From the NCBI GenBank assembly GCA_027922465.2, contig BQMF02000298.1, positions 310,001 through 374,000 of the forward strand: 64,000 bases of DNA, given 5' to 3'. The stretch's first letter is position 1, and the number at the start of each line of letters is the position of its first letter. This stretch comes from Turritopsis dohrnii. Lineage: Eukaryota > Cnidaria > Hydrozoa > Anthoathecata > Oceaniidae. Made by a program: the position numbers and the translations under genes. Of this stretch, positions 9,600 through 21,999 are shown one piece after another. Under the pieces are notes generated by a model. The model did not search any database. It saw only the letters and a program-made list of their open reading frames with translations, and had not been told where the DNA came from.

Positions 9600-11817
9600 T
9601 TCTCAAAAAGTTTCCACGGATCAACAAATACGTTTTTCTCTAGCATTTGTGCATTTTGTTTCTTTTTGTGGATCCTCGATCAGTAAAAGTACTGGGAATG
9701 AGGTGATATTTTTGTGAAAAACCAGAATCTTACGAAGTGCCATTTCGTGTGTTTGTGAGACAAATTCATTATTAACCTTCATACATAAGATGATTGAATT
9801 CTGGCAAAGTTACTTGTTTTGATGATACTCTAGGGGATACGATTTTTTGTAAAAAGAATGCAACATTAACATATCTGCTTCATCTCTAATATTTTAGTAC
9901 TTATTGCGACTTGGGTTAAGTGGTTAAGTGTCCTCCCCCACTGTGATTGACGTACAAAAACTTTATTTATTCGACTTATTTTATGATAATTAACTTTCTA
10001 AAAGCATGATCTAAAAACATTTTCACTCCTCAATTCATTTTTAAACATAAATTTTCGACCTGTCGATATTTCATGACGGAGGTGGCCATTATTATTTTTT
10101 ATCTGTAAATATGGCTACCATTGTACACACGGAGCTCATAAAAATATGCATGATTCTCAAGAGAGTGCAGTCTATTTTAAATCTTTAAAGTTTAGAAAAA
10201 TAAATTCTAAATGGCATATTGGTAATTTCTAGCGTTCAAATAAATTTAATTATCTCTGAAGTTTGTTTTATTACAGTTTTGTTGACAGCACGGGATGTGC
10301 CGTGTTTTAGACACATAGACGTGTTTTAGACACATAGACGGTACATTTCAATTACCAGACAGGTCTGTTTATTAGCATGTCTGAAGTTTGGCAGGATGTC
10401 TGAAGTTAAAGTGATTGACGGTATGTACTTACTTTTAGTGGTGCAGGTGGTTGTCTACTTAAAAAATTTTTATGTTGGTGTTTTTAGATAAAAAGTTATT
10501 TATAATTTTCAATCCTTCACTACAATTATAATAGTTTATGACTTGCTTTGTCACACAATTATTCCATGGATGGCATAGATTTCACCTTATGTTGTGTTAA
10601 AGATTAATGGAAGATGAAAGTTGTCACAATTTTGACATTATTTCGGACCCAGATTGATTTAAAACCTCGAAACAAGTATTAATTCATGACACATGGGAAA
10701 AAATCTTATCCCTACTTTAAGCGTTCTCACCTTCGCCAGAAGAGAACAGAATTAAACTGAATTGAGAATAGAATAGAATTGGAGTAAAATTACCTTAAGC
10801 TAAGCACACACACGTTGTCTGTCACCTAAATCGCCATCATGCAATGGCGTTTTCTGGCAAAAAGTTTCTGAAGGTGGGCCATGCCAGTAAGGGTGGCTAT
10901 TTTTTGCGCCCAGTGCGCCATATGCAACACACAGTGGAGTGTCTACAAATTTTCGTAACACAAATCTAGTGAAACGACTTTTGTTTATGGTTGTAAGTCA
11001 ATCAGATCCTTTTTTGCATTCTTTATGACTTCAACTTTCCTATGATGAATCTCGGCGCTATTGCACTTTCGTACCCCCGACGATTCTGATGCAGAATTAC
11101 ACGCTGATTATTGATATCTAACCCCGTCCTAACCCTTGCCTTTTTTACCATTAATTACCTGTTGATTTTGAGACCCAGTTCTTAAGACGAGTTTCCAATG
11201 TTAATTACACTTTTATACCTTGTACATACTAAAAATCGAATACAATGTATGAAAATAGATAGGAAGTGCTAATGTGTATTGAAACTTTCTAATGTCGATT
11301 TCTTTAAGGGGACTCCAGAGAACCAAATAAAGTGACAACATTTTGAAGTGTATAAAGAGACTTTTATTTCCTGCGAGGCTGCGTGCACATACTCACAGGA
11401 AAATGACTTGATTAATGATATTCTATGTTGCAATATACCGTAATTATCGAGCAAAGAACACTGGTGTTTATAAACATTACGTCACTAAGAAACTCATTTT
11501 TAGTGATTATTTAATCTATGTGAAATTCTGCATCAGAATCAGCAATAATATTAGGGGGTATGAAAGTGTTATAGTACCTAAATCTGGATAATTCAAATTA
11601 TTTGCTATGTCAATTAAACATATATATAATTATGTTTTTACTGAAGATGGCGTGCATAAAGCCAAAAAGCTTTTGTGTTTCGTTATTCTTTATTATAATA
11701 TATACCTAAATGTCATTGTAAATATAGAAGAAAAGAAAATTTCAACGGCTTGTTGAAAGTTTCCATACGGCAAAACCAGATCATCCAGAAATGGGAAATT
11801 TTTGTTTATTTTATTTA
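9600..11817. other. Intergenic, no gene seen; one TIR-end fragment at 10355-10423
   Basis: Nothing coding was recognised. At 10355-10423 there is an isolated terminus of the CCGTCAATC-type element, ending gattgacggta, preceded at 10300-10341 by a short tandem duplication of gtgttttagacacatagac. The rest is AT-rich with no repeat structure I can support. Confidence 0.6.
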
Positions 11818-12268
11818 TCGTCAATCTTCCAAACTTCGGACATCCTTCCAAACTTTGGACACGCTAATAAAACAGACCTGCCTGGTAAACGAAATGTACA
11901 TGACCACTCAACCAAGTCATAAAAGATACTAAAACATTAGATGAAGCAGATAAAACATGTTGAAATGCAATAAGTAAGCGTGAAGCGTAATAAGCGTGAA
12001 GCCCAATAAGCGTGAAGAAAAAAGTGATTTTCGATATTAGATTTGTTGTTTAGATGGAGCCTTAAATCAAAGACACGTTATTACGTGCAACATTGATTGC
12101 TCTCAAGCGTACAGTCAACTAATTCCAATGTTTGATTTTTGTGAAGTTTCAGATCTAGTTGAATTGACAGTACAGTATGAATTATTATTGATGTGGTTTG
12201 TATTTTGCAGATATGTTTTTTTTATGTCCAAAGTTTGGAAGGATGTCCGAAGTTTGGAAGACTGACAG
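11818..12268. mobile_element. Complete 451-bp MITE of the CCGTCAATC-type TIR family
   Basis: The left end is tcgtcaatcttccaaacttc with ggacatccttccaaactttg following. The right end carries the complement, ending gaagactgacag. TA dinucleotides flank both ends. Each end holds a direct pair of the motif TCCAAACTTYGGACA, so the inverted repeat is internally duplicated. It contains a short run of aataagcgtgaag repeats (11970-12017) and no coding capacity. Confidence 0.85.
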
Positions 12269-12279
12269 TATATGTTCCA

Positions 12280-12561
12280 TAATATAATTTATACATGGAT
12301 CCATTGTTTAGATACAGCCTTAAATCACATACGTAATCACATTGCCTAGCTCAGAGATTATCTCTGTGGAACGTGTGTCTCAAGGTTACAGTTGACTTAT
12401 TCAAAAGTTTGTGTTTGTTAAGTTTAGTTATGATAAGTTTTGCATTTAGTTAAATTGACAGTGCAGTATGAATTATTATTGATGTGGTTTGTATTTTGCA
12501 GATATGTTTTTTTTATGTCCAAAGTTTGGAAGGATGTCCGAAGTTTGGAAGACTGACGGTA
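12280..12561. mobile_element. Second, 5'-truncated copy of the same MITE family
   Basis: It follows the complete copy directly and shares its last 100 bp almost exactly (gatgtggtttgtattttgca through gactgacggtatatgttcc). The left half instead matches 8808-9075. Two copies in tandem suggest insertion into, or unequal exchange within, a previous copy. Confidence 0.8.
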
Positions 12562-12754
12562 TATGTTCCATAATATAATTTATACAAATTACGTCAGCAA
12601 CTCAGAAAATTTATATGCAAAAATCCTTCCAAGACGATGGTGATGAAAGACATAACAATGACGTGACGTGTCACGTGTGACATCTATCACCTAATTAAGT
12701 AGGTATCAGGTGGAAATTGAAATCTGACCATAGGACAAAATATCATCTATATAT

Positions 12755-13470
12755 CCTAATACGTGCTGTGCATCCTTTTTTTTTTCCGGTCATTTTTGCG
12801 GGCACTTATTCATAAATGTCTGTGAGACCTTGGCAGTTAATATTTTTCTACGATTAGTATAAGAGGAAAACATTGCATTGCATTCGATCGTTTTTTTGAT
12901 TATTCACGAGATCAAGAAACAATAGACAACAACGAAAGTATTGCACGAAGATTTATTAGTGTTTCTAGGGTAAGTCCGCTTTTGAACATTTTCGTTTGTT
13001 TGTTTTGTTTTTCTTATAATATAAATAGGGTTACTTTTCCAATAATACGCTATTGAAGAAATGGACATCATGGTTTGTAATCATAATCATGACCTTCTGG
13101 GTTTGTACAAGAAAATCGCAATTGTTTACAATTCATATTTTTACACTTTTACGACTTCTGCGTTTGGCTTTTATTTACGTTGGGGTATGGGTTTCATGAA
13201 ACAGTTATGTACAGCGATTTTAATCTTTCCTGTACCTACAATTTATTTTTTATTAATTTTTGTTCAGAACTCCTGTGTTGATAGTGAACTAAAAAATGCT
13301 TTAGCTGGAATAACTAGAGATTTTTAATTATAATAAGGGCGAGGAGTGTTGTTTTTTCCTATTGGTGTTAGATTTTTAACCATGGGGAAGCATCTTCAAT
13401 TGATACAATTTATTTGACAGAGTGAAAAAAGTGGATGCACAGCGCGTATATTTGTTTTTAATGGGTTTCA
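12755..13470 (+). repeat. Dispersed repeat unit, copy 1 (paralogous to 24205-25575)
   Basis: It shares long blocks with 24205-25575: atatcctaata...gctgtgcatcc, gagatcaagaaacaatagac with acaacgaaagtattgcacga following, aaaatgctttagctggaata, and gagtgaaaaaagt.gatgca. The two copies have diverged mainly by indels. No reading frame is conserved between them, so a non-coding or long-dead element is likely. A short related piece (gtttcagatcttcc) resumes after the MITE at 14291. Confidence 0.75.
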
Positions 13471-14290
13471 CAGGCCTGGTCGTAAGAAAATTGGCAGACG
13501 TGTGGTCATCGCACGCCTTAATTGATGATATCAGTTATGGCGTGCGATCGAGTTTTTCATCCGTCGCCTTAAGATAGTCTTTATACTGTATGATTTTCAA
13601 ATAAATTTCAATAGCAATGCTATATATTTTTGTGATTTTGAAATGTGTCATGTATGAAGGAGAATAAGTTTAACAAGAGACAAAACAAATCGATTTTACA
13701 AGAAATAAAAAAAAAAAACGATGTAAGGCTGTAAATAAGCGCCAGACATTGGATATTTTCCGACAAGAATTGCACTATGTCTGATGTGAGATCCTGTACT
13801 GTCGAACATTGTCCCGTATCAGTTTACCGCCTTGTTCTATGACTGATTCTACCAGCCGTGTTTGACTCTATTTCGCAACAACATTCTCCGAATTAAAAGT
13901 ATGCAGAATTATATCGTAAGGTGCAGGATATAAACCTCATTAATTATTAATTTGTTTTTCTCATTTACTTATTTTGTAACAGGTAACATATTAACTAGAA
14001 AGATCAAACTTTGCATCCTTTTGTTTTGTTACTTCAAAACATGTTTGAATTAAAGTATATAAAGAAGTTTCTGTTTATTATAGTTTGTTATAAGATTTTA
14101 TCGAAGAACCATTTCTTTTTACTTCCGATGAATGATTTGGGAATGATTTTTTGTTGAGTTTTAAGTAAGAGTTTATTTATTATTGCACTCGTGATTACAA
14201 GTTAGGCGTGCGATTGGCACACGCCTAAATATGTCTGGGCGTGTGTGGAGACGTGCGCGTGCGATCGCACGCCTCGTACGACCAGGCCTG
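13471..14290. mobile_element. 820-bp MITE with CAGGCCTGGTCGTA termini
   Basis: The termini CAGGCCTGGTCGTA and their complement are flanked by GTTTCA on both sides (13465-13470, 14291-14296), giving at least a 6-bp target duplication. Subterminal inverted blocks are rich in gcacgcc and gcgtgcgatcg. There is no transposase ORF. The CAGG start would fit an hAT-like element, but hAT normally duplicates 8 bp, so superfamily is left open. Confidence 0.8.
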
Positions 14291-14296
14291 GTTTCA

Positions 14297-15382
14297 GATC
14301 TTCCAAGTGAAACAACTTTTTTGTTCTGCGCTCCAGTGTTGATTGCAAACCTGGAAAAATGTTTGATCTATATAGCGTCTGTTTAAGTGGATATTTAAAT
14401 CAGAGGAACTAATTGCATTGCTCTTCAATTAGTTATTTGGAAAATATCTCTAGATCCTCTAAGAAAATAACTGACATTATTTATGGTCAATGAGACATTG
14501 ACGAAGGAGTGACAAAGAGAGCTTTGACGTCACTAAAATGGTTGATCGACAATACCTCGGTAACGGTTGGTTGTCACTGAACGATCATACATGCTTTGGT
14601 ATATTTTTTAGAGTTCAGTAATACAGTTAGGATCTCCCAATTCTATCTCTCTCTAATTCAAACGAATTTTATGGTACCTGCACCGATTATTTCTTTTTAT
14701 TAAGGTTAGGGTTTTTAGAGAATTAGAGAGAGTTTACAGTATTTACAACACTGATACACTTTCTGTTTTCTGATTTAATTTTTCGACACCATTTTTGAGA
14801 TGTCATTTTCAGAAGTAAAACCCGTAAAAAATTTTTACATGGGATTTTAGTAAATTTATAATTGATCATCTCGGGTGTTGGCGACACCCAGTTTGTTATT
14901 AAAATATCCTTGTCTATGACTCTTTCGTGGTCGTTGTTCTAATTTTCTAGTTAAAACAAAATTGACTTGATCGGGTTCGAACATTTACCTGATTGTTAGG
15001 TATAAATGAAAACACACTATACCAATGTTCTATTGCCTACTCTTACTGAGACAGTAATTCATAAATAGATATTTTTTAAAAAACAAACTTCGCCTATTTT
15101 CAGTGTTTTTCTTGAAATATCAAGAAACTAGTATATAACCTGGGTAAAATTTTTACTGAGTTTAACTTCGAAAAGGATGTAACAAATTCGCCTTTCTTGT
15201 GCGCAAAACCAGTGACGAAAATTTTAATTATGGAATCATGACTTGAAATTGTTCTCATGTTCTCATCTAGAGCTTGAAAATCTGATCAAAAAAATGTATG
15301 GGACTGAAATATCGTTGATCAAAGATTTTGATGACATCATAGCCACAGTACCAAATAAAATTTAGTTCCAAAATGTTGTATG
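14297..15382. other. No gene seen; small inverted repeat and a dispersed-repeat fragment
   Basis: At 14645-14735, ctctctctaattc and gaattagagagag form an inverted pair around a ~55-bp loop. Near 15300-15345 is a copy of the dispersed motif gttgatcaaagattttgatg. No other supported content. Confidence 0.5.
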
Positions 15383-15600
15383 TATGTATGTATTATTTTA
15401 TTTTCCATAATAATAACTAAATAATATTTACAAGAACTGGACCACCCAATAGTGAAATACTAATCAGAGGGGGTGGCCACCAAGTATGCTACCTCAATAT
15501 ATTGGACAAAAAAATAATAAAATATAATGATATAAAAAAATAAAAATAATAACAATAAGAAAAATATATATGCAGCAGAATCAGTCAGTGACGGTATGTT

Positions 15601-17060
15601 TCACCACATTGATTTAATCCTAGGGAGAGTTGAATTAGACAGGTCAGTGCTAGGATTGAGATTTTGGAAAAAGTTCCACTGTTGGATGGCAAAATGACTT
15701 AAAGATCTGAGGCTGTAAAGGGTCAATTTAAAATTGGGACAACTCTTTATCAAAACCTTCCATCTTACTATTACAATCCAGCTATCACGATGAAGAACCA
15801 AACTTCGACCCCTGGTTCCGTATAAATGATTAATTTTCGAGAATTGGAAAGTATTAAGCGTGTCTAGAGGTAAACAAGAGTTCATATTTTGGTGCACAAA
15901 TTGTATGTTAAGGACTTTGAGAAGATCAAAAACATTTAGGATTTTTAGTTCGGAAAAAATCGGAGTGCTAGGTGTACGATTATTAGAGAATGTCATGATT
16001 CTTATAGCAAACTTTTGAATAACCAGTATCCGATGTGTGGTTTGAGTATCACAAAGCCCCTAAAGCTGTCAAGCGTAACGAAGATGAGAGTTAAAAAGAG
16101 AACGGTAAATTCCAACTAGAGCATTTTTTGGAAAAAAAATGGCAAATTAGCCCTTTGCAGTTTAAGACACAATTCGGAAACATGGATTTTCCACTGAAGA
16201 TGTTCTTCTAAATGAACACCTAAATATTTCAGACTGGTGCTTGGGTAAATACGCTTTCCAAAAACTTTAAGAACAGGTATGAAAGGCAAAGATTTAGTTT
16301 TTGATCTGAAAATTAGAAATTCTGTTTTTTCAGCATTTAGAGCAATTTTATTGGCATTTAGCCTGTTGCTCAGGAAATTAAGGTCAAGATTGACTCTCCT
16401 ACATAGGCGTTCTAATGAGTTTGAAAAGTATGACAGGTGAGTGTCGTCCGTGAAGTGGTAAGTTTCAGATGACACAATTGCTGTGTTAAGAATAACAAGA
16501 ATAACAGATACCCCAAAACTGAGCCTTGAGGGACACCATGTTTAACCAATTTGAGCTTGGACTTAGCAATACCAACAGCTACGTATTGAAGACGAGATGA
16601 AAGATCAGATCTAAACCATTGGTCAACAACTCCTCTTAATCCATAGTGCTCAAGCTTCGAGACGAGAATAGAATGATCAACGGTATCAAATGCTTTTTGC
16701 AGATCGACAAACACACCACAGGCTAAGTCTAATTCGCTCAACAATATTAAATAAAGTGTGAATGGTAGAATGAGATTTCCGAAAGCCAAACTGCTTTTGG
16801 TAGATAATATTATGAATATTAACTTTATTACTGTTTGGAAAGCTACCAGTTTCGAAGGAGCGGTTAACAAGGAGAGCAATTGGATTGGATATATCACGAT
16901 GAAGAAGTTTTAAGATTCATATAGGAATACTGTTAGGACCAGAAGATTTGGAAAGTGAAAAAGACAAGATAATTTTAGAGACAGGAGATAAGAACATGGA
17001 ATTTGGATTTCTATTACAAAGATAACAAGAACATATGCTTGTGAGATTTGGGAATTTTTG
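15601..17060 (-). pseudogene. LINE family A reverse transcriptase remnant
   Basis: Visible RT motifs are GVFVDLQKAFDTVDHSILV (motif A), HGVPQGSVLG (motif B region), FTDDTHLSYF (relic of the FADD catalytic box with F-T-DD), and LKYLGVHLEEHLQW downstream. The C-terminal TFSNNRTPSTPIFSELKILN block is continuous from 15996 to 15601. Frames change near 16450 and 16000. The family copies RNA at nicked target DNA; this copy is inactivated. Confidence 0.88.
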
Positions 17061-17071
17061 ATGGAGTCAGG

Positions 17072-17373
17072 TATTTTTTTTTGAAATCGATTGCTCCCTA
17101 CAATCGATTACTAGGTCAATCGATCAAGCCACTACTAGGCAGAGAGCTACACACTCCAGCTAACAATCATTTCAACATTTGGCACTCATTTCTAACTTAC
17201 CCCTCGCCCAGCCATATTAACCCCGGAACATCCGAAGACTTCGCAGGGGAACGGGCTGGTGGCAGTACCATCAGGGACACGGCCGGTAGAATTTGTGTTT
17301 TTCCAGAGGAGGATTTGAACCTGGTACCTCTGGTGTGCCAGTCGAACACGTTACCGTTATGCCACTGCTGCTT
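17072..17373 (-). mobile_element. tRNA-derived SINE inserted in the LINE
   Basis: On the minus strand the 5' head is tRNA-like: gcagtggcataacggtaacg (A-box-like), ctggcacaccag, and ggttcaaatcc (B box). About 200 bp of unrelated body follows, ending in an A-rich tail seen as a T-run at 17073-17082. A tail fragment of the same family (ccactactaggcagagagct) recurs at 20900-20932. Confidence 0.8.
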
Positions 17374-17444
17374 AATAAGTGAAAAAGTTGTTAAAAGATT
17401 CAGCTACTTGGATAGCATCAGAAATAACACTATTGTGGGACTTA

Positions 17445-18183
17445 AGGGAAATTAAGCCTTTATCAAAAACTTTTTATATTAGCTGCAGAAAGGTCTCATT
17501 AATCTTCTGTGACCATTAAAAATTATTTTAAATGATAACTATACTCAGTTTTTCGTTATTTAGTATCTAACAACGGACGCCATTGCAGTGCTCTGCGATG
17601 AAATTTTGACGTCACAGCGCGATCGTTCTTTTTGTAAGGATTACATAAACTGTAATATTTTGTTTTTGTTGATGAAAGTTCTTGTGTGCTTTGTGATATA
17701 AAACCTTTATTAAAAAGTATTTCGTTTTAGATTTATAGCAGGTATATGTGCGTAAGTGAGTTTTTGAACAAATGTGTATATTTTAGATGTATAAAAAATG
17801 AAATCTTCAGTATGACTGTTTTTGTTTTTCTTGAATCGCTAACGATAAATTTATTTTACATTTGGCTGTTTCTTGATGTTTAAGATTGTTATGTTATGTT
17901 CGTGTTTTCTTTGTTGTTTTTCTACCGTTTCTCGTATCTTTAGAACATAGGCGTAAAAACATGTCATCATGTGCTGCCTACGTCTGATGTTTCTGCAAAT
18001 GAAATTCGCTCTGTGACGTCATGATATTTATAACGAAAGCTGTAATGGCGATTTAACTAAGTTGTTTTTTTAGCAGCTTTTTTCATTTAGAATACCTTTT
18101 ATACATAAAAAGGTGTTCCTCTAGGATAAATGAAGTATTTCATGCTCAAATTCAGAAAAGAAATTTTAAGGCTTAATTTCCCT
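17445..18183. mobile_element. 739-bp MITE, Harbinger-like, inside the LINE
   Basis: The termini AGGGAAATTAAGCCTT and their complement are flanked by TTA (17442-17444, 18184-18186). The 3-bp TWA-type duplication suits PIF/Harbinger. LINE sequence resumes with aagggaaatagg on the far side, itself similar to the TIR start, which suggests target-site preference or an alternative TTAA reading. No ORF inside. Confidence 0.78.
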
Positions 18184-18203
18184 TTAAGGGAAATAGGTGA
18201 AAA

Positions 18204-19760
18204 TTATTTCTTTGGTTTTATTGAAATTTGCATGTTGTTGGAATGAGTTTGGAAATAAGATGTGAAATGATTGTTTTTGTTTTGTCTGATGAGGCTCATA
18301 ATCATATTCCTATAACGTTTAAATAGTGCATGAAATTCTGTTTTTATGGTAGGATTCTTAGCTTTTAAGAATTTTCGGAAATAAGAATCCTGTTTAGACA
18401 TTGACTTGATCATAGCTTTGGTAATCCATGGTTTTTGACGAGTTTTTAGTTGTCTTTTGGTGAGTTTGACTGTGGGTAGATGATGATCTACAGAGTTTTG
18501 CATTTTGTCGTTAAAGATATCAAAGCAGTTGCTTGTGTTGTTTGTCTCTGCTTGAGAAAACATTTCGACCCAGTTAATGTCAAGGTATTCAATTATAAAG
18601 TTTTCCCGGTCAAATTTAAACCAATCTTTAATGAACACAGGCTCTCTTCTTTCATCATTATCAATAGAGTCAGATTTGAAAAGACAGAACTGAGGTAAAT
18701 GATCAGAAATGTTATGTATAATATTGCCAGAAATACGTTGATTATCAGTGACGGAAGAAATGTCAATTAAAGTTTGAGAGCTCTCTGTTATTCTTGTTGG
18801 AAGAAGTATCTGAGGGAGCATTAAATTTGAGCCTAGTGAATCAAGAAAGTAGGAAACATTTTCATCCACATTTACTTTTAAAAGATTAATATTGAAATCA
18901 CCTAGTAGTAGAATTTTCTTGTTTTCCTTTCCAATTGAATTCAAAAAGTCTTTAAAAGAAGGAAAGAAAGTCAACCATAGTCATACAAGGATGCCTATAA
19001 ATACAATTACTTACTTGTGTTACACAAGTAACACAAGTAAGCAACCAACTATTATGTTGGCTTTGTTATGAAGTAAAAATTCAGCAAATACAGATTCAAG
19101 TTGCCTAGGAGCATAAAGCAGTTGATCAAGATCAGCTCTACCTTTGTAAGCAAACTTATCAGAAATAAAAAGCAAGGCACCTCGTGTGGTCGCTTCTGTT
19201 GGAGTATGGATCGAAGAATATCCAGGCAAATTGAAATGCATTGAGCTGTCTTTTTAAAGTCTAGTTTCAGAAATTTCAATAACACTAAATTGAGTTTTCA
19301 AAAGGGTCAGCAGGGCATTTAATTCCTCAAAATGTTTTGGTAATGAGGCAATGTTGAGATGAAGACACGAGATTGAGTATTTACATTGAGAATTGAGCTT
19401 GCCAAAGTCATCACACTCATAATACTTGCAATCATTAGTTTTGAAGGTAGATGCACTGTTGTTAATGTTATCGTTTTGACATCAACTGACTACACTATCT
19501 AAATCAGACATAAAAGATTTAGTCTGCTCATTAATACGCAACACAGGGCTAGAAATAGTAGAATTTTTGGAATCCAGAGAACAAAACGGTCAAATAGATT
19601 CTAAACACTTTAGGCATGTCCAATGAGAAGGAGCATTCAAGATATCCGCACAGTTTAGCTTAGAACAAGATTTTAGATGCATATAACATTTTACAAAACT
19701 CAAAAAAAATCGAGGTCACTGACTTCTTTACTGTATACAGAACACATGGATAATAACATA
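18204..19760 (-). pseudogene. LINE family A endonuclease (ORF2 N-terminus) remnant
   Basis: From the 5' side: a Cys/His-rich stretch near 19690-19600 (CADILNAPSHWTCLKCLESI), then endonuclease start CLHLNIASLPKHFEELNALL, GYSSIHTPTEATTRG, the catalytic ILLLGDFNINLL, and NISDHLPQFCLF near the end of the domain. A linker follows (KPWITKAMIKSMSKQDSYFR). Frameshifts and stops occur around 19000-19300. It is an APE-type endonuclease as used by CR1/Jockey/L2-like LINEs. Confidence 0.85.
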
Positions 19761-20049
19761 AAAAAGAAACTTTAACAAAAAATATGATATGTAATTAGCC
19801 TTGATATGGCGTAGCATAAAGGAGAAAAAAATATGAAGGAGTGCTATCAATGTAGGTAACGAAATGTTAAAGTGGGTAATTAAGACTTTTTTAAGAATAC
19901 AAACCAGAAATTAAACGAAACTTTATATCATCAATACGAGCAGCAAAGTAACAAAATGATTACTTTTTATGTAACCTAGGAAACGGAAAGAGGCATTTTC
20001 TTAATAAACATGGTAGACAGATATCGAAATCTAGATTAAAATTTAAATA

Positions 20050-20530
20050 AGAAATCTGAAAACAAATCTGAGAGAACATCTTCATGATCAATCTCTGTGA
20101 AGGAGTTTGACCCATCCCACTTAATTCGAATCATTCCATTACGAGTTGCAATTTTAGAGATTTTACCAGATTTGAATTGCATCTGCCTCTTATTACTTTA
20201 TTTCTTGAACATAGTGTCTCATTTATATAAGTTCCTTCCCCTAACTTCATTTTCTAGTATAAGATTTCTTTCACTACTTTTCGGTTTGAAAATTTGGTGA
20301 TAACCACACCTTTATTCCTATATCTATGGCACGCTTGAATGTCATTTTCTTTGTTTATTTCCAACCCAATACTGGAATTCAATTCCCAATTCTTCCACTT
20401 TATCGTCTTCAATATCTTTGGATATTCAGCAAATGTCCAAGCATTCTCTTTTGCTATATTGAGCAGATTTCAGCTGTTCTTTCTTGAGGTCTTTAACTTT
20501 CTTCATTAATAAATTTGAGGTATACGCCCC
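20050..20530 (-). pseudogene. LINE ORF1 remnant
   Basis: Minus-strand fragments include QLKSAQYSKRECLDI followed by KDIEDDKVEELGIEFQYWVG, then INETLCSRNKVIRGRCN, and finally KWDGSNSFTEIDHEDVL. This resembles the coiled coil and transposase_22-like or esterase-type ORF1 ends of CR1-like elements ('INESLCP...LW.KCK', 'K..DGS...I.HEDDL'). It is out of frame in several places. Confidence 0.65.
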
Positions 20531-20539
20531 TATTGCAGA

Positions 20540-20930
20540 CCCTAAAAAATGTCAGTTATCTCCATTGGTTCTCGAGATATTTCCCCTAAAACATCACGTT
20601 CTATTAAGGATGCAATGCAATGGTTCCCCGTGATCATAAAAATAACTGACGTCAAATGCCACGTGCTTTTATACTAATCGTGAAAAAAGTGTCTCTCGCG
20701 TCTGCATGGTTTTACGCACACCTAAGAAGAACTTGACCATAAAATTTAATTAAATTTATCACTCTCTAAAATAAAAGTATGAGACACGTCCACGTATGAT
20801 ATAGATTTCAGATCTCTGGAGAAACGTAGTAACAGAATTTCTTGTAACATATGGTTCTTGGATAATTTTTTTTTTTTAAATGGGTTGCTCCCTGCAAGGC
20901 TGAAGCCACTACTAGGCAGAGAGCTACAAG
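20540..20930. repeat. Dispersed-repeat fragments and SINE tail
   Basis: 20560-20740 shares gagatatttcccctaaaa, gcaatggttccccgtgatca and gccacgtgct with 34550-34700 and 30590-30690. 20878-20932 is a tail fragment of the SINE at 17072-17373. No gene. Confidence 0.6.
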
Positions 20931-20999
20931 ATGAGAAAAGGAAGAATAGTTAAAATAAATATAAAAGACAGAAGGTTCATGTTGAATTTTAATGAAAAT

Positions 21000-21295
21000 C
21001 TATTAAAGAAGAAGAGTTATAAACACAGATGATGAAGATGAGAAAAGGAAGAAGAGTTATAAAGACAGAGCAAGGTGGTGGTTAACCCTGGATTTAAAAG
21101 ATTGCAGATCATACTCAGCAGGAAAACAACTATGAGGGAGAGAATTCCAAAGGCGAGCAGTCCGAGGGAAAAAGCTATAGATGAGTAAACGTTCTTATGG
21201 CATGTTGGGACCTGAACAGTCAAAGGATGAGAATTCAAAGAGAGACGAGTGATAGTTGCTTCGAAAAACCATATAGAGAGGGTTTTTTTTACGAT
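21000..21295 (-). pseudogene. LINE family B 3' fragment
   Basis: The minus strand reads FFPRTARLWNSLPHSCFPAE followed by YDLQSFKSRVNHHLALSL, the conserved C-terminal block of many non-LTR retrotransposon polyproteins. The same block occurs at 59105-59428 (STLRNSLPQSVFPSHYNLQH), so both are family B. It is 5'-truncated. A tandem duplication of agaagagttataaa.acaga lies at 21010-21066. Confidence 0.75.
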
Positions 21296-21326
21296 TATTG
21301 CAAGCATGTGGCGTGGGTGGGTGGGT

Positions 21327-21348
21327 GGGGGGGGGGGGGGGGGGGGGG
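21327..21348. repeat. 22-nt poly-G tract
   Basis: An uninterrupted run of 22 G follows gtgggtgggtg. It has G-quadruplex potential and is a likely sequencing-slippage site; the exact length should not be trusted. The proline-rich ORFs opposite it are artefacts. Confidence 0.9.
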
Positions 21349-21404
21349 TGTGAGGGGTGTGGACCATTGCATTGCCTTCCCAATTGAATGCAACGTTTTT
21401 ATGG

Positions 21405-21775
21405 AATCAATCAATTACGGGGTTGGCGATACAGACGATGGGGTGATGAAAATTTTGGGCCTAAATATTTTGGTCGGTGCGGCTATGACGTCATCAAAAT
21501 CTTTGAACAGCGATGTCTCTCTAAAAGTTGATCGTAGCAAAACGATCCCATACAATTTTTGATCAGGTTTTAGGAGGTCTACAACATGGGTACACTTTTC
21601 GTTTCCAATTCTGTATTTAAAATTTTCGTCACAAGGTTCGCACACAGGAATGCGGGATTTGACATTTTTGAAGTTAAGCTCTGTAAAATGTTTTACCCGG
21701 ATACTAGTAAATAAAAACCCATCTTTAACTTTTGAAAAATGCACTACCACCACATTCTCTTTTAATTGCACTTAC
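21405..21775. repeat. Dispersed-repeat family copy (tcatcaaaatctttga type)
   Basis: It contains gatggggtgatgaaaatttt, atgacgtcatcaaaatcttt and tctacaacatgggtacactt. The same ordered blocks recur at 50580-50770, and pieces recur at 15300, 34480, 52210 and 62340-62520. A 118-codon minus ORF overlaps it, but the copies do not preserve a common frame, so I treat it as non-coding. Confidence 0.65.
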
Positions 21776-21999
21776 TGAGGAATTACAAAAAGCATTTTGG
21801 GTCAGTTTTTTTGTGGAGTATTCATTCACCTATACAAAAATGAGGCTTCCTTTTGTGAATGATAACAAAACAAAGCATCCTTTATATGGTTGTGCAATAA
21901 AATAAAAAATTTGAATATGACTAAAACTGAACTTTTATTTCGTAAATCAACAAAGAAAATTATCTATAATATTGAGTTAAAACTAAATGGTAAGTTATG

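Larger units (their letters stand above)
15383..20530 (-). mobile_element. Degenerate non-LTR retrotransposon (LINE, family A) with ORF1 and ORF2 remnants
   Basis: Minus-strand translation gives, from 5' to 3', an ORF1 remnant, an APE endonuclease, a reverse transcriptase and the typical C-terminal region. The 3' end at 15383 is a (tgta)n run on the plus strand, i.e. a microsatellite tail as in CR1/L2-type elements. Many stops and frameshifts show it is dead. It is interrupted by a SINE (17072-17373) and a Harbinger-like MITE (17445-18183). Part of the region between endonuclease and RT motifs is missing. Confidence 0.88.

Noticed and set aside
21017..21383. Proline-rich minus ORFs (PPPPPPP)
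   Set aside because: Caused by the 22-nt poly-G tract next to a LINE 3' fragment.
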